Shown piece by piece: positions 33,801-45,690 of a stretch of DNA of 64,000 nt (position 1 is the stretch's first letter; each line of letters starts with the position of its first letter). A program made the translations under genes and the position numbers. Source of the DNA: Dillenia suffruticosa (taxonomy: Eukaryota > Streptophyta > Magnoliopsida > Dilleniales > Dilleniaceae). A model generated the notes under the pieces. That model was not told the origin of the DNA. It made no database searches and saw only the letters and a list, made by a program, of their open reading frames with translations. Location of the stretch: contig JAVTVX010000030.1 in the NCBI GenBank assembly GCA_033439265.1, positions 5,969,774 to 6,033,773 of the forward strand. The letters run 5' to 3'.

Positions 33801-35449
33801 TATCTGAAACCACGGCAGTCATGAGTAACAAGGAAATGTGGATTTCATTCACTATGGATAAATAATCTTTCTTAATTGGGTAGCCTTTATCTTTCTGCAG
33901 GTGAGATGGCCCTCGTGCTTTTAATTGAGGCCTACATACTAACAAACCATAGAGGCAGGAAAGGCACTAGAAGTAATTTGGATCTTCTTACTATACTCAT
34001 GCATCATTGGGTTCAGGAATGCTTTATATAAGCTGTAAGTTGAAATGAAATAGTTAGGTTTGAGAACCTATATTAAATCTTTATATGCATCTGAAAAGTT
34101 TTTTACCATCTTTCATTGCCAATGTTGTTACATAATTATTTAATATCAATAGATTTACCTTTTGTGGGGGTAAAATGTGTGCATACATATTTGTTGTTTA
34201 CAGGTTACATTTTCTTCCCAAATATGGGGGTCCATCTGATGAAGAAAAATGTCGGTAGAAAAGAATCCTAAATATGATGACTGTAGGAGTACTCCATTGT
34301 GACATTATTTGTAATGTTTTCAGATAGATTAATTTTCAGTGATGAAAGTTTGCCTCAAATTTTAGATAGCTATGATAAATAAGGTTTCTACTTGTCTGAC
34401 TAAATACATATTTTCAATTAGTGTTGTTTCATCAATAGCTTAATCTATTCATTTCTTTTTAATGCTGAGTCGGATTAGATACTGCAGATATGCTAACTAG
34501 TATTACAAGCCTAGAGTTTTTTTTTTTTTTTTCCTCTTCATTGTGATAGTAAACCTGAGTAAGCAAATGCATGCATCTGCTCAATGCTGACCTTAGACTT
34601 AATGGTGAATGATCTTCTCTAGCTCTCAGGCTAGGGCAAAATTGGGATGATCAGATAATGCTAGTATTACTTTGTCTCTCAGTCTCTTTCTTCACCCAGA
34701 GGTTAATTCTCCTTGTGAACAACAAATTCTTTGTTTTTTGAACTGCGCTGAGGAGAATATAGTTGTGACTACAATGTGACAAAAAAGGTGGGGTTGATCC
34801 ACATTAATGGCGGAGCTCCGGTGTGGGGTAGCCATTGCTCTTCCCAGGTAGCTTCAAAAGTTTATTATTCACTCTCCTTGTTACTATTACGCATGAAAAG
34901 TGAATAATGAGCTAGTTGCTCCCCTACCCCCATCCCCCGTTTTCTGAAGTAATTTTCCTTTTTCTTACCATTTTTGAAATGCCATATTCGCTTTCATATT
35001 AGTTAAACGTTAAGGTCTTATTGTGAAACTTCAAATATATATAGAATTCAAGAGGGAAAAGACATAAAAGATAATATAGAGAATGATTTTCTTTGTTTCT
35101 CATGGTATGCTTTATTGGGAGTTTGTACCCTGTTTGTAGGTTCTCAAAATGAATATTTGGAGTATATCATATCGACATGAGAAATAAATTTGCATAATGA
35201 ACAGAAAATAAACTCATATTTCTTTACATTCTTGGATGAATGTGGACATGAAACTCATGACTCTTTAACCTGTTATAAATGTGTTTTTAAACTCATAGCT
35301 CTTCAAATTGTTGGATGAACCTGCACATTTAAATTCCGGACTTTTCAAATTATTGGATGAATATGGACATTTACAAATAATATTTAGAACACTCCTTTTG
35401 AATATCCATCATGTATCATATTATGACCCGTTAAAATGTTGTTAGGAAA
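30883..35449. other. Long intergenic region, no gene recognised
   Basis: No frame resembles a known family; the longest (33-137 residues) are chance frames. There is an (ATTT)n run near 31558-31588, a repeated TCCAGGGAGGAGGGAATTTC pair near 32203-32238, and poly-T near 34515. The part after about 35140 has repeated ATTGGATGAA...GGACATTTA segments and may be the LTR of the copia relic at 35450. Confidence 0.5.
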
Positions 35450-36050
35450 AACTATGTGGGATAAAAATCCGGTAAATGAAAAAGAGTGCATACATATACT
35501 CTCCTTGATAACGTTGCTTTGAACTATTTGCTCGGTCCCTTATCAATATCATTGAAGATCACCGAGTCAATACATTCTAATTTTGCGAACTAATTTTTCA
35601 AAAATTATAATTGATAATATTTTGATAAATAAATCAGCTAAATTATCGTTTGAACGAATATTTTAATCACTTACACTACTGTTGTTTTGGAAATAGTAAG
35701 CGAAAAAAATTGGGGAGATATATTTTGTTCTTATCCCCTTTGATGTACTATTCTTTCTATTATGCTATACGGATTGTATCATTTTTCATATAAAATTATA
35801 TAGTTCTCTTTTTTTTATGGTAAATCACAAGATCTCTGATATGTTGAATCACAGATTTTAACCAACTACACTCTTTATTTTCCTCATGCAGGATTAAAAT
35901 TTTTGCATGATTAGAAAAAAGTGGGTACTAAAGTTTGTTTTATCGAATGTCATGAAATGATCGTTCCACCACGTGTGAATTCATAACCTATTTGTGAACG
36001 ATTATTATGCAAATAAAAGAGATACCTAGCATCTGTGTAGCCAATTACAC
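35450..36050 (-). pseudogene. Ty1/copia RNase H/C-terminal Pol fragment (minus strand), degenerate
   Basis: On the minus strand, in mixed frames, the sequence reads GYTDARYL, GYEFTRGGTIIS, SNHAKILILHEENKECSWLK, SVIQHIRDLVIYHKKK and DNLADLFIKIL. This is the closing part of copia Pol (GYxDAGYLSDPxxxxSQTGYVFTxGGTAISWRSxKQ...TSSNHAEILALHEASRECxWLRS...SSDNLADLFTK). Stops and shifts abound. It meets a plus-strand copy of the same domain head to head near 36050. Confidence 0.7.
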
Positions 36051-36054
36051 CTGA

Positions 36055-36545
36055 CTTGCACATTCTCAGACAAATTATTTATTTATATGCGGTAATGTTG
36101 CCATTTTTTTTATGTTATACAAAACAATCTACAATAGGCACTTCTTCAAATCATGGTGATATGATAGTAATTCATGAGACAAGCCAAGAACGCATGTGGT
36201 TGATATCATTAATTCATTATATCTGAGAAATTTGTGATTTACCCTTCAGAAAAGGAATACCAACTATATTATATGAAAATAATGTAACTTGCATAACTCA
36301 ATTAAAATGAGGATTTATCAAAAGAAATAGAATAAAATATATATCATCAAAATTTTTCTTTACTCATAATTTTCAAAGGTGAGACGATATTGATATACAA
36401 CAAATTCGATCAAGTGATAATTTGATAGATTTATTGATTAAAATACTATCAACGGCAACTTTGAGAAATTGATGAATGAAATTAGAATGCGTTGGTTCAA
36501 AGATTTGAATAAATTATTGTGATAGGAGTAATTAATGTAAATAAC
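36055..36545 (+). pseudogene. Ty1/copia RNase H/C-terminal Pol fragment (plus strand), degenerate
   Basis: Plus-strand frames read SQTNYLFICGNVAI, KQSTIGTSSNHGDMIVIHET, SQERMWLISLIHYI, KGIPTILYENNVTCITQLK, SSKFFFTHNFQ and DDIDIQQIRSSDNLIDLLIK. This matches the same copia C-terminal block as the minus-strand neighbour. Stops interrupt it at least three times. It is followed by a purine tract and a copia-type LTR, so this is the 3' end of a plus-strand element. Confidence 0.78.
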
Positions 36546-36614
36546 AGTGTACTTTTTTTCCGTAATTAGATTTTTTCTACAGAGTTTTTATCTATTTTTA
36601 TATTATAAACATAC

Positions 36615-36975
36615 AAGTGGGAGTGTTATCGGGGGGGGGGGGGATGTTACGTCCATTTATATAAAAGAAAAAATTTGTAATCACTGAGTAATAATTCCAT
36701 TAATTTCATAATTTTAATGGCTGATCACGGGAAACCTGAGATAATGGACAGACGTAGAGAGGTAGTGGATTAAATTATTAAATAAGCATGACGGAAGGGT
36801 CATCATTTCCTATAAATAAAACTCATGTAATGTGATAAAACACACAAATGTAAAAAAAAAAAATAATAATTCACTATTTTCTATTTTTAATTCTTTCATT
36901 TCTTTTTTAAATTAGTTATTATTAGAGTCTTTTTTAAATCAATTGTATTAAAAAATGTATTGAAAATCGAGAAAT
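36615..36975 (+). repeat. Polypurine tract and 3' LTR of the plus-strand copia relic
   Basis: AAGTGGGAG (36615-36623) precedes TGTTATC, the typical copia purine-tract-to-LTR join. A run of 13 G follows at 36631-36643. A TATA-like CCTATAAATAAAACTC near 36810 suits the U3 promoter. The right end is not sure; ATCA near 36975 is a guess. The LTR ends about 200 bp before the eIF3b start codon. Confidence 0.6.
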
Positions 36976-37087
36976 CATGTTACTCAAAAGAAGATGGATT
37001 TTTTGAGGGGAAAAGAAAAAAAGAAGGGCCTTCTTTCAACCAATAACATGTTTCCATATTAGTAATAAAACGCAACGCAACCCCCCA

Positions 37088-37133
37088 AAACCCTAGCGCG
37101 CACGCTCTCCCTCTCTCTCTCTCTCTCTCGCTC
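37088..37133 (+). promoter_or_regulatory. telo-box and CT-rich leader of the eIF3b gene
   Basis: AAACCCTA (37088-37095) is a telo-box, a motif frequent near the transcription start of plant genes for translation components. It is followed by a (CT)n tract (about 37107-37133), 35 bases before the start codon. That the motif acts here is inference from its position and the gene's function. Confidence 0.6.
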
Positions 37134-37167
37134 GCTCCTCTTGAAAGCAGAGGCAGAGAAAGCAAAT

Positions 37168-40100
37168 ATGGCGGACGTGATGTCAGAGTTTGAAGAAAGG
37201 GCGGGGCGGCTCGGAATCGATCTCTCTCAAGTCGATTTCGACTCTATTCGTCTTCCTCCTGGCGAGGACTTCGGCATTATAAGGTAATTTTAATTGATTT
37301 TATTCCAAAACCCTAACCTTGAAACTTCTCTATCAATTAATGGTTGATTTTTGGAATCAGCGATGATGAGGATCTGAAGGAAGTAGATCAATTGGAGTTC
37401 GACCAAGGTTTCGATAACATAATCGTAGTCGATAATTTGCCTGTGGTTCCTAGTGAGAAATTTGACAAGCTTGTGGGTGTGATTCGGAAGATTTATAGTC
37501 AGATTGGGACTATTAAGGAGGATGAACTTTGGATGCCTGTTGATGCCTCTGGCAAAACCCTAGGTTACTGCTTCATCGAGTATGACACCCCTCAGGTATC
37601 TCTTTCTCTGATTATGTTCGAGTTATGTAGGTGGATAATCTTTTTTAATTATGAAACTCTGTGAAGAAAAGAATGAGATTTTATTAGAAAAAGGACATAA
37701 CTTTCTGTTGGCAGGCAGTAGTTAAGGTTGCGTATTATGTAACATATTTTAGGAGAGTTCCAGTCTTAAGATTTCAGATAGATAGAGAACACTTTCGGTA
37801 TGGCTATTCCTGTGATTAGGGAAAGAAGGTTTGCAATGTGATCAATATATATTTTCACAAACTGTTCTATATAACTAATGTTTTTTAATACCATTTTGTT
37901 CTTTGAGGTAGAGAAAGAATTTGAATTTAGAGTTCATTCTGTAGGGTTCTTCAGTTAAGAAAATTGAAATTTTCCTATTCTTATTCTTTAAGGGGTTTGC
38001 TAAATTGGGAAGCATAAACTTAGATGCTCCTAATGAGATCTTTCAGCTCAGTGAATAGGAGCTTTCCTTAGACCCCCTCAAAGCAACACTTACTCAAAGC
38101 TTGACATATATAGGTTTTACCTATGCTCATTTTATGTTTCCCCTTTTCTTTATTAGAGTTTTGAAGTACCGTGGAGAAAATTTCACCTACACACACTTCT
38201 AAATTTTTGGACTTGGGGAAGTTTAATTTTGTTTATTTGGTAAAAGGAATCATAGAATAACATATGTTTCTGAAATTTAAGAAGGCAACAATTGAAAAAT
38301 GCTAAGCTTCAAATTTTTAACTCATTAATCGTATAACAATTGCTATCTGGTCTGGTTTAAGTTTTCCATCCTTGTGGACATGTGAAATGTGTAAGGCATT
38401 TGTGTAATAATCTCTGCACAAATATTGGTGCATTTGTTAATATATTTTATATCTGCTTGAGCTGCAATTGCCTTTTAGGAGGCTGAGCTTGCCAAGGAGA
38501 AGACTCATGGGTACAAGCTAGACAGGTCTCATATCTTTGCTGTGAATATGTTTGATGACATTGATAAATTCATGAAAGTTCCAGATGAGTGGGCCCCTCC
38601 AGAAAATAAGCCATATACTCCTGGGGTAATTTCTTGAATATTTCCATTCCTTTTTCCTTTTCTAAAGTCCATTTTTTCGCAAGCTTTTACGTCCATGTAA
38701 AACAATGTTTTATTGAATTTGTTACATTACAAAATATGAAGGACCTGTTGGAAATTTAATAGCGGTCTTTGTATGTACCCTTTTAACTTGTTAATTGCTT
38801 TTATTTCTAAGTTCTTTTGCAAATGATATAATTAATGCACTCCTATCTGTTTCTAACCATATATGCTTTAAGCTTTCTATGTCTTTCGAAATGAATGAAG
38901 TGACCTGTATAACAAGAATTTAGAAGGACTAAAACTTCTGGTTCTTATCCACTTTGATTGCTAAGTTTTGTCAGGGAGATCTTTTACATTAAGCAAGTGC
39001 CCTTTAGAAGGGCTATCTTATGAATATGTTAAATGGCAAGCAATTTGGTTTCTTTCTTGCCATTTTCCCCAAAGGAAAAGCTGTATGCAAGTTCATTTTT
39101 CGTTATATGCTCTCTTTGTTCTTTGAGATGAATATTTTGTTACCTTTTAAAGTCTCATATTAGGCGATAATGCTTCTTGAAAATTTTGCTGATTCATACC
39201 AAGTGAGAAGTAGTGTTTTGCCAATGCTAAACCTTTTCTTTAGAAATCTGGACCCCCAAAAAGGAGTCCATGCACACACACCGTCCCCTCTCTCTCTCGG
39301 TTTGATTTTTTAACATCACCTACTTTTGCTTTTCTTCAGGAAAATCTACAGCAGTGGTTAACTGATGAAAAAGCTCGCGATCAGTTTGTGATTCGTGCTG
39401 GTTCTGATACTGAGGTTCTGTGGAATGATGCAAGACATTTGAAGCCTGAACCTGTTTACAAGCGTTCGGTGAGTGAAGATTATCACTTATTCTCTGGTTG
39501 ATGTCCCTAGAAATTTATTGATCATTTATAGTTTGGTCACGCAAAGATCATCCATTTTCATTTGTGTTATTTTATTGTTTTTCAACTTTGATTTTATGTG
39601 CATTATATTTCTAAATGTCGAACATTTGTTCCTGTTGCAGTTCTGGACCGAGAGTTTTGTGCAATGGTCTCCACTAGGAACTTATTTGGCCACAGTTCAC
39701 AGACAGGGTGCTGCTGTATGGGGAGGTGCCAGTACTTTCAATCGGCTAATGCGTTTTGCTCACCCTCAGGTCTATTTGGCTCTAGTTTTAAATTTTTTTT
39801 TTTTGTTGTTTTTCTTTTAAGATTGTGCTTGATCTTTTTATGAATAAAATTACAGGTCAAACATATTGATTTCTCTCCTGGTGAAAGATTTTTAGTGACT
39901 TACAGCAGCCATGAACCAAGCAATCCTCGTGATACACATGTGAGTTTCTATTACTCTTGTCCGCTTTTGGGAAATTTTGTTAAATGGTCATATCTGATTT
40001 ATTCCCTCTGTGTAGAGGGTTGTCTTAAATATCTTTGATGTAAGAACTGGAAAAGTGATGAGAGACTTTAAGGGAAGCGCGGATGAGTTTTCAGTTGGAG

Positions 40101-41962
40101 GAGCTGGTGGTGTCACTGGCGTGTCATGGCCTGTTTTCAGGTGATTAATTTGCTACTAATTTTACAGGAAAGTGACTATCCAAAAAGTATGTTACATCTT
40201 GTGTGTTTGGTTGATGATTGTTTTCCTGCTGTTTTCAGGTGGGGTGGTGGCAAAGATGACAAGTATTTTGCCAGGATTGGAAAAAATGTCATTTCAGTTT
40301 ATGAAACAGAGACATTTACTCTTATTGACAAGAAATCCTTGAAGGTGGAAAATGTTATGGATTTCAGTTGGTCACCAACTGATCCCATCCTTGCACTTTT
40401 TGTACCAGAGCTGGGTGGTGGCAACCAACCTGCTAGAGTAAGTCCTATTGTTTTGATTGGTGCAATCTTTTAAACTGATTGTTTGGATTTCTATTTATGC
40501 TCTTTTGTTATCTTCATAGGTGAGTCTTGTTCAAATCCCCAGCAAAGAGGAGTTGAGGCAGAAGAATCTCTTCAGTGTCAGTGATTGCAAAATGTACTGG
40601 CAAAGCAATGGGGATTACCTTGCTGTTAAGGTTGATAGGTACACAAAAACGAAGAAAAGTACATATACTGGCTTTGAGCTTTTCCGTATCAAAGAAAGGG
40701 ACATTCCAATTGAGGTTTTGGAGCTTGAGAACAAGAATGACAAGATACTTGCATTTGCTTGGGAGCCTAAGGGCCATAGATTTGCAATAATCCATGGGGA
40801 TAGCCCAAGGCCTGATGTTAGTTTCTATACTATGCGAAGTGGGAACAACACAGGCCGAGTTGTAAAACTCACGACCCTTAAAGGGAAGCAGGCAAACGCT
40901 CTTTGCTGGTCGCCTGCTGGACGCTTCATTATACTTGCTGGTCTGAAGGCATTCAATGGACAGTTGGAATTTTACAATGTTGATGAGCTTGAAACCATGG
41001 CAACAGCTGAGCATTTCATGGCAACAGATATTGAATGGGATCCTACAGGAAGGTATGACTAAGAAATTGCTGAGAAAAAAAGCAAGCTCAAACCTTCATT
41101 TCATTTTGATACAAAAAGAGTTTCTACATTCATAGATTGCCTATTCTGTTGACATTATGCATTGCATCGCTAGGTATGTGGCAACTTCGGTTACTTCGGT
41201 CCATGAGATGGAAAATGGTTTCAACATTTGGTCCTTCAATGGTAAACTACTCTATCGGATACTGAAGGATCATTTCTTCCAGGTAATTATTGAAGAATCT
41301 GATATGTGGTCTCTACATAATATCTAATTTTTGTGAGATTACCATGACAAGATATAGCATGTTCAACCATTAACAACAGCCATAATTCTTGTGAAATCTT
41401 ATTCCTTGGCAACTATTTAAATATTTTAATGTCTACTTAAATCTATAATCTGAATGTTTACTGGTTGGTCTCTGTAAATGAGCTAGTGGTTGTTTCCTTT
41501 TTGCCCCAAATATGCTCTTCCTTGCATTATATAAATTATAATTCATCTTTATTTGGATTGTTTTTTCTTCAAAAGACTTTTGATCCATATTGCCTTTATA
41601 TTTCCTGTTAACTGCAGTTTTTGTGGCGCCCAAGGCCTTTGTCCCTCTTGAGTCCTGAAAAAGAGGAAGAGATTGCCAAGAATCTGAAGAAGTACAGTAA
41701 GAAGTACGAGGCAGAAGACCAAGATGTTTCCATGCTGTTGAGTGAGCAGGATCGGGAGAAGAGGAGGATGTTGAAGGATGAATGGGACAGGTGGGTAAAT
41801 GAGTGGAAGAGGCTGCATGAAGAGGAGAAAATGGAGAGGCAGAAGTTGAGAGATGGGGAAGCAAGTGATGAGGAAGAGGAATACGAGGCTAAAGAAGTTG
41901 AGGTGGAGGAGCTGTTGGATGTCACAGAAGAGGTTGTTTCTTTCGAGTATGAACAAGAATAA
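37168..41962 (+). CDS. TIF3B1: Eukaryotic translation initiation factor 3 subunit B (eIF3b)
   Basis: Eleven exons join to 2,151 bases, 716 residues plus stop: 37168-37283, 37361-37595, 38479-38625, 39340-39468, 39641-39769, 39856-39939, 40016-40140, 40239-40437, 40520-41052, 41174-41282, 41618-41962. All introns have GT and AG ends and phases agree. eIF3b is a scaffold of the eIF3 complex in the cytosol and helps bring mRNA and initiator tRNA to the 40S subunit. An RRM lies at about residues 55-140 (NIIVVDNLPVV, GYCFIEYD). The middle is a WD-like beta-propeller (FVQWSPLGTYLATVHRQG, VKHIDFSPGERFLVTYSSH, FSWSPTDPILALFVPE, LAFAWEPKGHRFAIIHGD, ALCWSPAGRFIILAGL). The C-terminus is helical (KDEWDRWVNEWKRLHEEEK) and acidic. 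It looks intact. Plants often have two copies, so the number in the symbol is arbitrary. Confidence 0.97.
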
Positions 41963-42969
41963 GTTTGATGATACTAGTTTTTGAGAAACAAACTTGGGAT
42001 CTTCTGCTGTGACCAATGGGACCATCCTCCGTGAAGAACTCTGTCCAATTTTGACATTAAGCAATTTTTCTGTGCTTGTAATGTTGCATTTTTTTTTTAA
42101 TGTTAAATAGGCCCTTAGTCCCACATGGTCTGTGAGAGTGTAAATCTACCAATGAAAATTAGGGCTATCAAAATCATTGTTGAAGCAATGCAATAGGGAA
42201 CAAGTCTGGAGTATGTGACATCTTTTAAAGTTATGATCATTTATTGTGACTTTTTCTTTAGATCATGTTAAAAGGTTTATATGTTAATCTGCATTGGCAG
42301 TGTTCCGCAATCTCTTGTCGACTACAGTGTATTCTCATTATTTTGGGCGTTTCTTTTCCTGGTTTTCTTGTCGTATCATTCTTCGGCTCTTTTCAAGTTA
42401 ATAATCTTCCTATATCACTCTTGACATGTAATGCACTTTGGTTTGGTCAAATGATGATGAGAGCTACATTGTGGTGGCTATTGATAAATGGCCTCGAATA
42501 TATCATTTGAATGGGGACTCTGTATTTTTTTTTTTTTCATATTTTGCTTAAATTTTCTTGGTAGAAAACCGTTTCTAGATTATCATGTGATTCAATTCTA
42601 TAGCGGACAGGATCAATTTAATGAATTTGACATTCCTAAGAATGCCACGGGACATAAGAATAAATTGATATACCCTTTATAACCTGTGGTTAGAAGCTGG
42701 TATTTCTCAGTTCTTTTCACTCGATGAGCATGTGTAATTGGGATCGGAAGAGGGCCTCAAAATTCCTCCCAATGTATTCAGGCAACTCTATTTGCAAGAT
42801 TAAACTCGGTTAACACTAAACTCCTTGGTGGTTTAGCTTCTTTCATGGTTTTGCACTCATTGATAAGGCTTAAAATATCTAAACCAGTGTTAATATTTTG
42901 CTCCTCTCTCTCTAAGGTGGTCCAGTTAACAACCGAGCAATTGAAGGAAACCTTAAATTCGACTTACCT
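41963..42969 (+). other. 3' untranslated and intergenic sequence after eIF3b
   Basis: The first 100-300 bp probably hold the 3' untranslated region; ATTAAGCAATTT and AATGTTAAATAG segments near 42057-42110 are AT-rich candidates for polyadenylation. The frames near 42265-42682 do not resemble known proteins. No gene is seen. Confidence 0.5.
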
Positions 42970-43335
42970 TGTCTTGTTCTTAGTTTATTATGGACATCTC
43001 ATTACTCGAACAAGTTTATAACAGTCGGAAACAAGCAAGAAAAGGAAAAGAAGATCATACAAACGTTTACATGGAAAACCCTAAATCGGAGAAAAATCAT
43101 AGATATAGAATAAATATTCACTATACTAGAATAATGGAGTACAAGAAAAGTTATCAACTAAGTGGTAACTGAGTAACCAAAATAAATAAATAAATGGTAA
43201 CTGAATACCCAACACCCAAACCCTAATAGGCACATATATACATGTATGCATGTCAAAAATAAAACTAACCCAAAAATATAATAGATGGGCTTATTAGGTT
43301 AGATCAAAAAGAATTTGGGTTACCATAACACAACA
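42970..43335 (-). repeat. 3' LTR of the minus-strand copia relic
   Basis: The minus strand starts TGTTGTGTTATGGTAACCC at 43335, directly after the Pol end, and the segment GGGTTTTCCATGTAAACG near 43090-43075 matches the R/U5 wording of many Tork/Tnt1-type copia LTRs. The left end (TG at 42970) is inferred from a TGTCTTGTTCT terminus and is not certain. Confidence 0.6.
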
Positions 43336-44495
43336 ATCTACATCTTGACATGAATTAATGCAAAAATTCCAATCTAAACCAACACAACTCTCTACATCTT
43401 CCATAACGAATAAAACTCGATACCCAACACCAAACAACTCCAAGCAATGCTCAAACTTGGCAGTAGGAAGTGTCTTGGTCATCATATCATAGGTACTAAT
43501 ATTATTCACCACAATATCTCAACGAACGATGATATCACGCACAAGATGATAAATGAAAATTAATATCTCACAAAACATCTGATCTTTTGTGAGAAAAATA
43601 ACACTTTGACTATAATAAAAAACTGTGGTAATCTGTTAATCGTTACTGAGCTCACCGAATAGGCCCTTCAACCAACTAGCATCTTTACAAGTCTCTATAG
43701 TAGTCATGTGCTCAGTTTCTGTAGTAGACCAAGCAACTGTGTTTTGCAAAATAGTTTTCCAACTAATTGCACAATCACTAATGGTAAAAACAATCAAGTC
43801 TCAAGCAAAATCAAAATCAACATATCCAATGACTCCATCTCTAGTCCTCTCAAATTGCAGACAAATATCACCAGATCCACACAAATATCTGAAAATTCTT
43901 TGAACTACTTTCCAATGTTCTTCACTAGGATTTGCCATCTATCTACCAACTACACTGATTACAAAAGATAAATCTGGTCGAGAATATACTATAGCATACA
44001 AGAGAGATCCAACTGTACTAAAGTACAGAACTGGGGACAGATAATCATGTTCCTAATCAATTTCTAGAGATAAAAGCAGCCAAAAGTCTAAAATTAGCTG
44101 CTAGCAGTGTATTAACTGATTTGGCATTCTACATATTAAACATGTGAAGAGTTATCTCAATATACTCTTTTCTGACTTGGGTATAGTTTGCCTGCTTGCG
44201 TATCCCTCAAAATCTCAATCCCAAGAATCTTCCTCGCTACTCCCAAATCTTTTGTCTCAAACTCCTCACTTAGTTGGGTTTTGACCTTTATTATCTCTTT
44301 CTTATCCTCGACTGCTATTAACATATGATCAACATATAAGAGGAGATACACAAATGACCTGTCTTTTTAAAGTAAGACATAACTGTTATAACTACTTCTC
44401 TTGAACTCGTGTGGTCATAAAAAGGTTAAATCTTTTACACCATTGTTTTTGGTGACTGCTTCCGGCTATAAAAGACTTTTTCAACAAACACAGAT
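43336..44495 (-). pseudogene. Ty1/copia Pol fragment: reverse transcriptase end and RNase H (minus strand)
   Basis: From the right, mixed frames read KQWCKRFNLFMTTREFKRSS, then MYLLLYVDHMLIAVEDKKEI, TQLSEEFETKDLGVARKILG and IEILRDTQAGKLY. This is the reverse transcriptase end of a Tork/Tnt1-like copia element; the catalytic YVDD is YVDH here. RNase H follows with many breaks: [75 protein letters not shown] and FGVG. The LTR follows at 43335. It is a 5'-truncated, dead copy. Confidence 0.85.
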
Positions 44496-45020
44496 AATTC
44501 TCATTTCCTGAAATCAATAACAATATTGTAACATAACATAGTAATAATATTGTAATAATATTGTAATGTTATAGTAATAGTTGGTAATAGAAATAAAATC
44601 ATAAATGAAAATACAAAATCTTTGATGATATAATAATAAAAGGAACGGTAAACTAAAATGAAATTAAACTTTAAGGTGGTAAAAACTTGGTGATCTAAAG
44701 GTGATAAAAAGGTTTAAAAAAAACCGGAAAAAATTGACGGACTTTTGAAAATTTTGAAAATTTTAAAAATTTATTTGGGCGGTGAAATAAACAAAATATT
44801 CTATAAATCATTCCCCCACAAACCCTCTTTCACTCCAAAAGCTCTCCTCCCCTCAAAACCTCTCCTCTCCGCTCAAAGATCTCAAAACTTGTGAATCAAC
44901 CAAAATCTCCGTAAAGCAGGTAATCACATATTTTTTTAAATAAAAGTTGGATTATACTGTATTTTAAAACATTTTAAATTTTCACAAATTGTGCTCATTA
45001 TGGGATGAACAAAACGAAGA

Positions 45021-45182
45021 ATGAGTATTTTTACTGGCCATGAAGAATCACAACCATCCCAAGAGCAACTTGACTTTGAAGAAACCCAATCATTTGGTTT
45101 AAACACAGATTTAAATACGAATGTTATTTCTCTATTTTCACACAATATTACTAATTTCAATTTCACTTTTGTTTTTGAATAA
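45021..45182 (+). CDS. Short open frame of unknown identity (54 residues)
   Basis: It starts MSIFTGHEESQPSQEQLDF and is rich in E, Q and S, then turns into a low-quality N/F-rich tail before a TAA. The beginning looks like a natural disordered protein N-terminus more than a chance frame, and it follows a TATA-like box, a CT-rich leader and a possible intron. I do not recognise the family. It may be the first piece of a decayed transposase. It is not likely to be a functional gene alone. Confidence 0.3.
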   Translation: MSIFTGHEESQPSQEQLDFEETQSFGLNTDLNTNVISLFSHNITNFNFTFVFE

Positions 45183-45242
45183 TAATATAAATTATTTATA
45201 TTCTTAGCTCTCAATCAACAATCATTATCTTTACCTGACTGC

Positions 45243-45400
45243 ATCCAAAAGGTAATATTTTTATTTATAATTATTTTTATTTTTATGAATAGATTGACAT
45301 ATTCTATCCAAAAAGATAATATTTTTTTATAACCATTTTTATGAATAGATTGACATGAAGGTTGATACTGTGACCGTGCTGGTAATATTTTTTTATAATT
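45243..45400 (+). repeat. Small tandem repeat, about 60 bp units
   Basis: An ATCCAAAAGGTAATATTTTT...ATGAATAGATTGACAT unit appears at about 45243 and again at about 45307, with a shorter GGTAATATTTTTTTATAATT piece at about 45380. Unit lengths vary through AT-rich gaps. Confidence 0.65.
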
Positions 45401-45690
45401 TAAGTGAAGCATGTTTTGTATGAAGATCTCAGAAGATATGCAGAACAACAGTGAAGACATACAGTTATTTGATATGTAATATTTTTTTTATCCTATTAAT
45501 GTATCAATCATTCTCAATAATATAAGGATTAGATTTTATTATTTTAGAAATTTCTTTATTTTATAGTATATAACATTTCCTAACATGTGGTAACCGTATA
45601 GTAACATTTATATTGTGTGATAACTGATGAAATAGTAACACTTCCTAACTGACAACAGTAGTAACCGATAATAAAAGCTTATAATATTTC

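Larger units (their letters stand above)
44496..45690. other. AT-rich region, possible 5' end of a hAT-like gene relic
   Basis: A TATA-like TTCTATAAATCATTCCCCC near 44798 is followed by a CT-rich leader (44820-44900), a CAGGTAATCAC splice-like site near 44917, and a 54-codon open frame (45021-45182). The rest is AT-rich with small tandem repeats. Leaders of this shape precede transposase genes of plant hAT elements, but I see no transposase domain, so this stays a guess. Confidence 0.35.

Noticed and set aside
36631-36643. Run of 13 G as a G-quadruplex or purine tract
   Set aside because: It lies just inside the LTR, after the real purine tract (AAGTGGGAG), and a lone run suggests slippage or a sequencing problem.
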